DNA from: an uncultured Corynebacterium sp.
Lineage (GTDB): Bacteria > Actinomycetota > Actinomycetes > Mycobacteriales > Mycobacteriaceae
Direction of reading: 5' to 3'
DNA length: 57,588 nt
NCBI RefSeq assembly: GCF_946221155.1
Contig: NZ_CAMIAN010000010.1
Span: 1-57,588, forward strand
Part shown: positions 41,140 through 48,355 of the stretch, piece by piece
How positions within the stretch are numbered: the stretch's first letter is position 1
How the letters are laid out: the number at the start of each line of letters is the position of its first letter
Notes under the pieces: model-generated
Database searches by the model: none
Told to the model about the DNA's origin: nothing
What the model saw: only the letters and a program-made list of their open reading frames with translations
Position numbers and translations under genes: made by a program

Positions 41140-44073
41140 ATGAATAACGGCAGCACTGAACTCAACTCCTACCGCTACACTCCTGGGCTTGCGGCCAAGA
41201 TCGAGGCCAAGTGGCAGAAGCACTGGGCCGACAACGGCACGTTTAACGCCCCGAACCCGACGGGCGACCTGGCGGAGCCGGGTGCGGAGCTGCCGGAAGA
41301 CCGCAAGTTTATCCAGGACATGTTCCCCTACCCCTCGGGTGTGGGCCTGCACGTTGGCCACCCACTGGGCTATATCGGTACGGACGTGTTCGCGCGCTTC
41401 CATCGCATGAAGGGCGCAAATGTGCTGCATACGCTGGGTTACGATGCGTTCGGCCTGCCCGCCGAGCAGTACGCCGTGCAGACTGGCACCCACCCACGCA
41501 CCACCACCATGGGCAACATTGCCAACATGGAGCGCCAGCTGGGCCGCCTGGGCCTGGGCCACGATAAGCGCCGTAGCTTCGCCACCACGGATACGGATTA
41601 CTACCGCTGGACGCAGTGGATCTTCCTGCAGATTTACAACTCCTGGTTTGACCCGGAGGCCAAGAACGCCAACGGCACCCTGGGCAAGGCCCGCCCAATT
41701 GCGGAGCTGGAGGAGAAGCTTGCTGCCGAGCGCTCCGACTGGGCGGACCTCAGCGCCGCCGAGAAGCAGGAGATCCTGGATAGCTACCGCCTGGTCTACC
41801 GCTCGAACTCGACGGTCAACTGGTGCCCCGGCCTGGGCACCGTGCTAGCGAACGAGGAGGTCACGGCGGAGGGCCGCTCCGAGCGCGGCAACTTCCCCGT
41901 CTTCCGCAAGAACCTGCAGCAGTGGATGATGCGCATCACCGCGTACTCCGACCGACTGATCGACGACCTCGAGTACCTGGACTGGCCGGAGAAGGTGAAG
42001 TCCATGCAGCGTAACTGGATCGGCCGCTCCCGCGGCGCGGAGGTCACGTTCGACTGCCTGGGCAACGACATTGACGTGTTCACCACGCGCCCGGACACGC
42101 TCTTCGGCGCGACGTACATGGTGCTGGCCCCGGAGCACGAGCTGGTGGATACGCTCGTTGCGCAGTCCGGTAATTCTTCTTCGGGTAGTGACGCCTACAC
42201 GGATGTCGACCCACGGTGGACCTACGGCCAGGCAAACCCGGCCGCCGCAGTGGAGGCTTATCGGGCGGCAATTGCTGCTAAGTCCGACCTGGAGCGCCAG
42301 GAGAACAAGGAGAAGACGGGCGTTTTCCTGGGCGTTTATGCTACTAACCCGGTGAACGGCGCACAGGTGCCGGTCTTCATCGCTGATTACGTGCTGACGG
42401 GCTACGGCACCGGCGCGATCATGGCTGTGCCGGCGCACGATACCCGCGACTTTGAGTTCGCTACTGAGTTCGGGCTGCCGATCGTGCCGGTGCTGGCGCC
42501 GGAGGGCGGTGCCGAGCAGGGCGCTGGCGAGGGTGCAGGCGCCGAGCTCACCGAGGCGTTCACCGAGGACGGCCCGCATATCAACTCCAACAACTCCGAC
42601 GGCCTGGAGCTCAACGGCCTGGGCAAGGCAGAGGCCATCGACAAGGCCATCGAATGGCTGGAATCCAAGGGTGTCGGTAGCGGCAAGATCCAGTACAAGC
42701 TGCGCGATTGGCTGTTCGCCCGTCAGCGCTACTGGGGCGAGCCCTTCCCCATCGTCTACGACGAAAACGGCACGGCCCACGGCCTGCCGGAGAGCATGCT
42801 CCCCGTCGAGCTGCCTGAGGTGGAAGATTACAAGCCCGTCAGCTTCGACCCGGACGACAAGGACTCCGCCCCTCAGCCCCCGCTGGCCAAGGCCAAGGAG
42901 TGGGTCGAGGTCACCCTGGACCTCGGCGACGGAGAAAAGACCTACTACCGCGACACGAACGTCATGCCGCAGTGGGCGGGTTCCTCCTGGTACCAGCTGC
43001 GCTACATCGACCCGAACAATGACAATGCCCTGGTAGACATTGAAAACGAGCGCTACTGGGTCGGCCCGCGCGAAGGCCGCCCCTCCGGCGGCGTGGACCT
43101 GTACGTCGGCGGCGTGGAGCACGCCGTGCTGCACCTGCTGTACGCCCGCTTCTGGCACAAGGTGCTGTTCGACCTGGGCGTAGTCTCCAGCTTCGAGCCC
43201 TACTACCGCCTCTACAACCAGGGCTACATCCAGGCATATGCCTACACGGATTCCCGTGGCGTGTACGTCCCCGCGGAGGAGGTCACCGAACGCGACGGTA
43301 AGTTCTTCTGGGTTCGCAAGGCGGATGATGCTGAGGGCGTCGCAAAGGAAGAAGAAGTATTCCAGGAATACGGCAAGATGGGTAAGTCCCTCAAGAACGC
43401 GGTCTCGCCCGACGAGATCTGCGACGACTACGGTGCGGATACCCTGCGCGTGTACGAGATGGCGATGGGGCCGCTCGACACGTCGCGGCCGTGGGCTACG
43501 AAGGACGTGGTCGGCGCGCAGCGATTCCTGCAGCGCGCGTGGCGCCTCGCCGTCGACGAGAACACGGGTAAGGGCACTGTGAGCGATGACGCCCTCACGG
43601 ATGAAGACCTAAAGGCCCTGCACAGGACCATCGCGGGGGTTCACGAAAACTACGCAGAGCTGCGCGACAACACGGCCGTGGCGAAGCTAATCGAGTACGT
43701 GAACTACCTGACGAAGACCTACTCCGCTGGGGCGGCTCCGCGGGCAGCCGTAGAACCGCTGGTGCAGATGCTGTCGCCGGTTGCGCCGCACATCGCCGAG
43801 GAAATGTGGGAGATCCTGGGCCACTCCGAGGGCATCACTTATGAGCCCTTCCCCGAGTGGGATGAAAAGTGGCTGGTAGATGACACTATCGAGCTTCCCG
43901 TGCAGGTGATGGGCAAGCTGCGCGGCCGCATTAACGTGGCGGTGGATGCTTCGCGGGAGAACATTGAGGCTGCTGCGTTGGAGGAGCCGAATGTTGCTTC
44001 GCACATTGAGGGCAAGTCGGTGGCGAAGATCATCGTGGTGCCAGGCAAGATGGTGAATATCGTCGCGAAGTAG
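41140..44073 (+). CDS. leuS: Leucyl-tRNA synthetase
   Basis: The 977-residue class I synthetase charges tRNA-Leu. The HIGH motif appears as FPYPSGVGLHVGHPLGY near residue 64. The editing domain covers about residues 250-470 (threonine-rich CP1, ALLGTTRPDTLFGAT region), and the KMSKS loop reads KMGKSLKN near residue 748. An insert (SGNSSSGSDAYTDVDPRW, about residues 345-365) carries the GGGTAGTGACGCC word (42183-42195) and another (GGAEQGAGEGAGAEL) is low-complexity. The transcript is probably leaderless: TAGACT stands 8 bp before the ATG and no ribosome site is visible. Confidence 0.98.
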   Translation: MNNGSTELNSYRYTPGLAAKIEAKWQKHWADNGTFNAPNPTGDLAEPGAELPEDRKFIQDMFPYPSGVGLHVGHPLGYIGTDVFARFHRMKGANVLHTLGYDAFGLPAEQYAVQTGTHPRTTTMGNIANMERQLGRLGLGHDKRRSFATTDTDYYRWTQWIFLQIYNSWFDPEAKNANGTLGKARPIAELEEKLAAERSDWADLSAAEKQEILDSYRLVYRSNSTVNWCPGLGTVLANEEVTAEGRSERGNFPVFRKNLQQWMMRITAYSDRLIDDLEYLDWPEKVKSMQRNWIGRSRGAEVTFDCLGNDIDVFTTRPDTLFGATYMVLAPEHELVDTLVAQSGNSSSGSDAYTDVDPRWTYGQANPAAAVEAYRAAIAAKSDLERQENKEKTGVFLGVYATNPVNGAQVPVFIADYVLTGYGTGAIMAVPAHDTRDFEFATEFGLPIVPVLAPEGGAEQGAGEGAGAELTEAFTEDGPHINSNNSDGLELNGLGKAEAIDKAIEWLESKGVGSGKIQYKLRDWLFARQRYWGEPFPIVYDENGTAHGLPESMLPVELPEVEDYKPVSFDPDDKDSAPQPPLAKAKEWVEVTLDLGDGEKTYYRDTNVMPQWAGSSWYQLRYIDPNNDNALVDIENERYWVGPREGRPSGGVDLYVGGVEHAVLHLLYARFWHKVLFDLGVVSSFEPYYRLYNQGYIQAYAYTDSRGVYVPAEEVTERDGKFFWVRKADDAEGVAKEEEVFQEYGKMGKSLKNAVSPDEICDDYGADTLRVYEMAMGPLDTSRPWATKDVVGAQRFLQRAWRLAVDENTGKGTVSDDALTDEDLKALHRTIAGVHENYAELRDNTAVAKLIEYVNYLTKTYSAGAAPRAAVEPLVQMLSPVAPHIAEEMWEILGHSEGITYEPFPEWDEKWLVDDTIELPVQVMGKLRGRINVAVDASRENIEAAALEEPNVASHIEGKSVAKIIVVPGKMVNIVAK

Positions 44074-44436
44074 CGCCCGGGCGGGGCGCGCGGGGCGCCC
44101 GCTGGGCCCCGGGGTGGCTGGCGGCGGCCCGCCCCGGCGTCGGTAAATCCACGCTGCGCCCCCGGGCTCCGGGGTGGCTCTCCCCCGCTCTCCGGGGCGC
44201 GGTGCTGTGTCGCCGCTCCCGCTGACTTGTCGCCCCGCTCGAGGGGCAAATGTCCCAAATTCCAGCTCTTAAAACATAACTATTCTATTTCCGCAGGTCA
44301 GAGCGTCGCCAAATTGGGCTCCAAATTCCCTACTTTCAATAACTCGACGATTTGGGACATCGCCCCGGCGAAACAAGGCACAGCTGGAGGGGTAGGAAGA
44401 TGGAGCAGGGGGTTCTAGAGCGCGCGGTCAGAGGAT
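44074..44436. other. leuS downstream region with inverted repeats
   Basis: The first 140 bp are very GC-rich and can fold in several ways (gcgcccgggcggggcg, ccccggggtgg words). Further on, ggggcaaatgtcccaaat (44243-44260) and its near-complement atttgggacat-cgcccc (44350-44366) face each other across about 90 bp. This suggests a folded RNA or a bidirectional terminator region. No gene is supported. Confidence 0.45.
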
Positions 44437-44940
44437 CTAAAGGCCGTGATCGAGAAGCAGGTACGCGCCGACCGAGGTGATCCAAGCCATGCAGAACGGC
44501 ATGATGAACCAAATCACCGCCACCCATGGGCGCCACCGCTGGTGGTTCTTCCACTTGTAATAGGTGATGAAAGCCGAGCCGAACAGCCCAAAGAATGCCA
44601 CTGAGGTCGGGATGATGGCGAACAACAACTGGAAGGTTCGGCTACACAGCTGCGCGGAAGAGTCCGCCTCGCAATAAGGGCCACCGATGACCTTGGATGC
44701 AATCCAGACCAGGATCGCGGACAAAGTGGTGGCCACGATTATGCCGACGAAGAACCAAATCGCTTGGCGAGTAGACCTATTGTTGCGCTCGAGGCGGAGT
44801 AATGGGTCGGCCTCGTAGTCCAGTTCGGAGGGGGAGCTGGGACGATCCAGCTCGGACATTTCGAGATGGGAGCCTTCAGGTGAGGAAGGGTCCGGGTTAT
44901 CAGCAGGTGAGGGGCCGTTGTTCAAACCATCATTGCTCAT
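44437..44940 (-). CDS. Membrane protein of unknown function
   Basis: This 167-residue protein has an acidic, Ser/Pro-rich cytoplasmic N-terminus (about 60 residues) and three membrane helices (WFFVGIIVATTLSAILVWIA, LLFAIIPTSVAFFGLFGSAF and WVAVIWFIMPFCMAWITSVG). Two Cys (GGPYCEADSSAQLCS) lie between the first two helices, on the outside if the topology is right. No family recognised. Convergent with leuS. Confidence 0.7.
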   Translation of the reverse strand: MSNDGLNNGPSPADNPDPSSPEGSHLEMSELDRPSSPSELDYEADPLLRLERNNRSTRQAIWFFVGIIVATTLSAILVWIASKVIGGPYCEADSSAQLCSRTFQLLFAIIPTSVAFFGLFGSAFITYYKWKNHQRWRPWVAVIWFIMPFCMAWITSVGAYLLLDHGL

Positions 44941-45167
44941 AATGATCTCAAATCTACACCCACCGTTACTTAATCAGAACCCGCGCGGACTCGTGTGGCC
45001 GGGTTCATGCAGCACTGCGGTTGGTGCGCGAAATGCGGAAAGGCAGGCTTGACGGCGGGGCTAGACCGCCGTAGTACAGCACGCGACCGGGCGCATGCAG
45101 CGCGGCGGGTGCACCGCGCGAGCTCACGCACCGCCGCCTCGCGTACCGGGCAGCACACTAAGGCGCG

Positions 45168-46097
45168 CTAGACGGTGCTCAGCAGCACGGGCACCGGGCT
45201 GTGGCGCAGAATCTGGTTCGTCGACGGACCAATGAACACGCGGTGGAAGCCACCAAGCGTGCTGGACCCCATCACCAGCAGATCGCCCTTCTTCCACTTC
45301 AGGGCGTTGATCGCGCCAGACCAGCCGTAGCCGCTGCCGACCTCCATCTGCACGGTGAGGTTGCTGTGCCTGTTCAGAGCACGGTCCCGGCCACGGTCCA
45401 GCAGCGCCAGCGCCTGCTCGCGCCACTCGACCATCATGTCCGAGTTGTCGATGAACTCAGTCTCCGTCGGGTACATCGTCGCCCCTCGCGGGCTAAACGC
45501 GACCAGTCGCAGCGGAACATTCCAACGGTGCGCCAGGTCGGCGGCGCGGCGCAGGGCCTCGTGCGACTGGTCGGTGTCGATGTAACAGCAATTGACCCTG
45601 GTGACGCCACGTTTCGACAGCTTCGGCGTCCGCGGAGCCAGCAGAAGTGGTAGCGGTGCGTAGTGCAGCAGTGCGTCAGCCGTCGAGCCGATTCGGAAGC
45701 GAGAATGTGGCGCGGCGGGATGGGAACCCAAGATCATCATGTCGGCGTTGAACTCGGCGGCGGCGTCAATAAGAGCCTTCGTTTCCGAGTGATCGACCGT
45801 GACGGTGGAGGGCTCGTCAGTATCCAGCATCTTCTCCGGCAGCTTGGCCAGAGCGAGGGCCTTCTGCGCGGCGGAGGAAACAGCGTTGGATTCCTTGTCG
45901 AGCCACTCCGAGTAACTGTCGAACTCCAGCTCCGGCTGCGCTGTCCAGGAACGCGAGATGACCGTGGCGGTGCGCAGGGCGATGGTTTCCGTGCGACCGA
46001 TCCAGGCGGCCACTTGCGCGGCCTCGTCACCTGCGGATTCGGGGCGCCACGTGAGAAGTAGGCGGAGGTGGTCGTCGGGCTTAGGGGTGTTGCTCAA
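45168..46097 (-). CDS. Tandem universal stress protein
   Basis: The 309-residue protein has two UspA domains. The first contains ALIDAAAEFNADMMILGSHPAAPHSRFRIGSTADALLHYAP. The second has the ATP-type loop MGSSTLGGFHRVFIGPSTNQILRHSPVPVLL, matching the G-2x-G-9x-G(S/T) pattern. Such proteins bind ATP and support stress survival. The start is TTG at 46097, 25 bp after the MarR gene stop, so the two are cotranscribed. The word TATTGACGCC lies in the gene at 45762-45771. Confidence 0.88.
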   Translation of the reverse strand: MSNTPKPDDHLRLLLTWRPESAGDEAAQVAAWIGRTETIALRTATVISRSWTAQPELEFDSYSEWLDKESNAVSSAAQKALALAKLPEKMLDTDEPSTVTVDHSETKALIDAAAEFNADMMILGSHPAAPHSRFRIGSTADALLHYAPLPLLLAPRTPKLSKRGVTRVNCCYIDTDQSHEALRRAADLAHRWNVPLRLVAFSPRGATMYPTETEFIDNSDMMVEWREQALALLDRGRDRALNRHSNLTVQMEVGSGYGWSGAINALKWKKGDLLVMGSSTLGGFHRVFIGPSTNQILRHSPVPVLLSTV

Positions 46098-46122
46098 GGA
46101 AAATTGCTCGCTAGCTCCAGCT

Positions 46123-46590
46123 TTAGTGCTGGTCGTTGTTCAGCTTTGCCTCTATAGCTTCAGTGTAGCGGCGCAGAACCAGCTCGATGACAGAGGTGGC
46201 GTCCGCAACTTCCTTGAGTTCTTCCTCGCTGAGGCTGTCCAACATGCTGGCCAGCTGCTCGGCACGCTCCTCGCCTAGGCGCTCGAGCTCCTCGCGGCCC
46301 TTGTCGGTGAGGGCGACGCTCACACCGCGGCGGTCGGAGGTGTCGCGCACGCGGGTGACCAGTTCCATCGTCTCCAGCTGGTTGACCGCGTTGGAGGCGG
46401 TGGGCATGCGGATCGTCTCGGTGGCCGCGATCTGGCTGATGCGCATGGGGCCGTTTTCCTCGAGGATCATCAGGATCGACAGTTGCGCCATGCTGATGTG
46501 CGAGCTCTCCGTTTGGCGGAAGTACAGCAGGTACAGGCGCGTCAATGGGAGGCGCAGTTTCTTGGCAATTTCAAGAGATGTGGAAGCCAT
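46123..46590 (-). CDS. MarR-family transcriptional regulator
   Basis: The protein (155 residues from the ATG at 46590) has a winged helix region with AQLSILMILEENGPMRISQIAATETIRMPTASNAVNQLETMELVTRVRDTSDRRGVSVALT, including the RRGV wing. It is the MarR fold that responds to a small ligand or oxidant. The upstream frame could begin at 46629, but the conserved-looking MASTSLEIAKKLRLPLTRL starts at 46590. It is located between ino1 and a USP gene as in mycobacterial loci near leuS. Its targets are unknown, perhaps the downstream usp gene. Confidence 0.85.
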   Translation of the reverse strand: MASTSLEIAKKLRLPLTRLYLLYFRQTESSHISMAQLSILMILEENGPMRISQIAATETIRMPTASNAVNQLETMELVTRVRDTSDRRGVSVALTDKGREELERLGEERAEQLASMLDSLSEEELKEVADATSVIELVLRRYTEAIEAKLNNDQH

Positions 46591-46731
46591 AGGTACTAAA
46601 ATACAACAGTTTTGCAAGTAAATGCTCATGAGGGTCGCCTAGCACGGTTGTTTTGCCCCCTACGGATGAAAACAAGTGCCGGTGACGCCCACTGTTGCAA
46701 AGGCGTGCACCGACACTCCCGCACCCAGTTC

Positions 46732-47823
46732 CTAAGCGCCGTTGATGAATTCTTCCAGCTGCGCGCGGGCGACATCGTCCGGCAGCTGCGTCGGCGGGGA
46801 CTTCATCAGGTAGCTGGAGGCTGCCTCAACCGGGCCGGCCACTCCCCTATCCAGTGCGATCTTCGCGGCACGCACAGCGTCGATGATGATGCCTGCGGAA
46901 TTCGGGGAGTCCCAGACCTCCAGCTTGTACTCCAGGTTCAGTGGCACCTCGCCGAAGGCGGACCCCTCCAGGCGGACGTAGGCCCACTTGCGGTCGTCCA
47001 GCCACTCCACATAGTCGGACGGGCCGATGTGGACGTTGCGGTCGTGGACCTTGCCCGCCAGCGGGCTTTCCTTCAGATTGGAGGTCACGGCCTGGGTCTT
47101 GGAGATCTTCTTGGATTCCAGGCGGTCGCGGTCCAGCATGTTCTTGAAGTCCATGTTGCCGCCGACGTTGAGCTGCATGGTGCGCTCGAGGCGTACGCCG
47201 CGCTCCTCGAACAGGCGGGCCAGCACGCGGTGGGTGATGGTAGCGCCGACCTGGGACTTGATGTCGTCGCCAACGATCGGCAGGCCAGCTGCGCGGAACT
47301 TCTCGGCCCACTCTGGGTCGGAGGCGATGAACACCGGCAGGGCGTTGACGAAGGCGCAGCCAGCGTCGATGGCGCACTGTGCGTAGAAGCGGTCGGCCTC
47401 TTCGGAGCCGACGGGCAGGTAGCTGACCAGCACGTCTACGTTTGCATCGCGCAGGGCCTGCGGCACGTCGACGGGCTCTGCGTCGGATTCCGTGATGCTT
47501 TCCTGGTAGTGGCGGCCCAGGCCGTCGAAGGTGTGGCCGCGCTGCACGGTCACACCTGTGTGGGGCACGTCGGCGATCTTGATGGTGCAGTTCATGCCTG
47601 ATTCGATGGCTTCGGAGACGTCCTTGCCTACTTTGTCGGCGTCCACGTCGAAGGCGGCAGTCACGTGCACGTCACCGACCGAGTAGGGGCCGAACTGGGT
47701 GTGCATGAGGCCGGGGACGTTTTCGGTCGCGGCGGCGTCGGAGTACAGGTGAATTCCCTGGATCAGTGAGGTCGCGCAGTTGCCGAGCCCCACGATTGCG
47801 ATGTTGCAAGTCTTAGATGTCAT
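46732..47823 (-). CDS. ino1: Inositol-3-phosphate synthase
   Basis: This NAD-dependent enzyme turns glucose 6-phosphate into inositol phosphate, feeding phosphatidylinositol, mannosides and mycothiol. The 363-residue protein starts MTSKTCNIAIVGLGNCATSLIQGI (the NAD loop) and has GDDIKSQVGATITHRVLARLF and the catalytic-type lysine region LNVGGNMDFKNMLDRDRLESKKISKTQAV. The ATG is preceded by TAGCGT 7 bp upstream, so a leaderless start is possible. It is divergent from the DUF5318 gene. Confidence 0.95.
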   Translation of the reverse strand: MTSKTCNIAIVGLGNCATSLIQGIHLYSDAAATENVPGLMHTQFGPYSVGDVHVTAAFDVDADKVGKDVSEAIESGMNCTIKIADVPHTGVTVQRGHTFDGLGRHYQESITESDAEPVDVPQALRDANVDVLVSYLPVGSEEADRFYAQCAIDAGCAFVNALPVFIASDPEWAEKFRAAGLPIVGDDIKSQVGATITHRVLARLFEERGVRLERTMQLNVGGNMDFKNMLDRDRLESKKISKTQAVTSNLKESPLAGKVHDRNVHIGPSDYVEWLDDRKWAYVRLEGSAFGEVPLNLEYKLEVWDSPNSAGIIIDAVRAAKIALDRGVAGPVEAASSYLMKSPPTQLPDDVARAQLEEFINGA

Positions 47824-47941
47824 GCGGTCAACGCTAGGGCTTGGGGTGGCGAAGACCGCTCTCCGTCGGCAGGTTTACCGATTAAGCCGGGCGGGTGTAT
47901 CGATCAAGCTCGCGCGCGGTGGGGGTTGTCCGGGCCGTGTT

Positions 47942-47953
47942 TAGAATGTGGGT
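47942..47953 (+). promoter_or_regulatory. -10 element of the DUF5318 gene, leaderless start
   Basis: TAGAAT at 47942-47947 lies 6 bp before the chosen GTG (47954). An ATG at 47948 is in frame but inside the promoter spacer. Confidence 0.55.
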
Positions 47954-48355
47954 GTGTCGATTTCGCGAAGTGTTATTGATAGGTCACTTGATCGCCGTCG
48001 CACTCTGTCTCAGATGCGCGGGGTCGAGCGCTTTGTTGGTGACGCCACCCCGCGGCTCCTTTCGTCCGCGGAGGTTCTTGGTCAGGCAGTCGACCGCCCG
48101 TGTCCGGTATGCGGAAGGCATGATTTAAGGGAAACGCAGTGGATTCACGGCGATGTATTAGGTGAAAAGTCGGGTACAGCGCGTAGTGTAAGAGAGATCA
48201 ATGGTGTTATTGATGCGCTAGTGAATGCGCACCAGGATGCTGAGTTTTCGATACACACCGTTGAAGTGTGCATGAAGTGTAGATGGAATCACTTGATCCG
48301 AGAAGAGCTGATCGGGATCACGATCGACAATCAGGAGACTCGTCTAGTTGAGTAG
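47954..48355 (+). CDS. DUF5318-family zinc-ribbon-like protein
   Basis: The 133-residue protein carries two CxxC pairs (RPCPVCGRHDL and EVCMKCRWNHL), which probably bind zinc, and the actinobacterial LSQMRGVERFVGDATPRLL start. I chose GTG 47954 because a TAGAAT box lies 6 bp before it. It lies upstream of ponA with an 8-bp overlap, as in mycobacteria. Function unknown; a wall-synthesis role is inferred from its neighbour. Confidence 0.8.
   Translation: MSISRSVIDRSLDRRRTLSQMRGVERFVGDATPRLLSSAEVLGQAVDRPCPVCGRHDLRETQWIHGDVLGEKSGTARSVREINGVIDALVNAHQDAEFSIHTVEVCMKCRWNHLIREELIGITIDNQETRLVE

Noticed and set aside
41845..43158. 437-codon minus-strand frame opposite leuS
   Set aside because: It is an antisense shadow of a conserved synthetase gene.
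44227..44418. 63-codon frame after leuS
   Set aside because: It covers the inverted-repeat region, has no ribosome site and no recognisable product.
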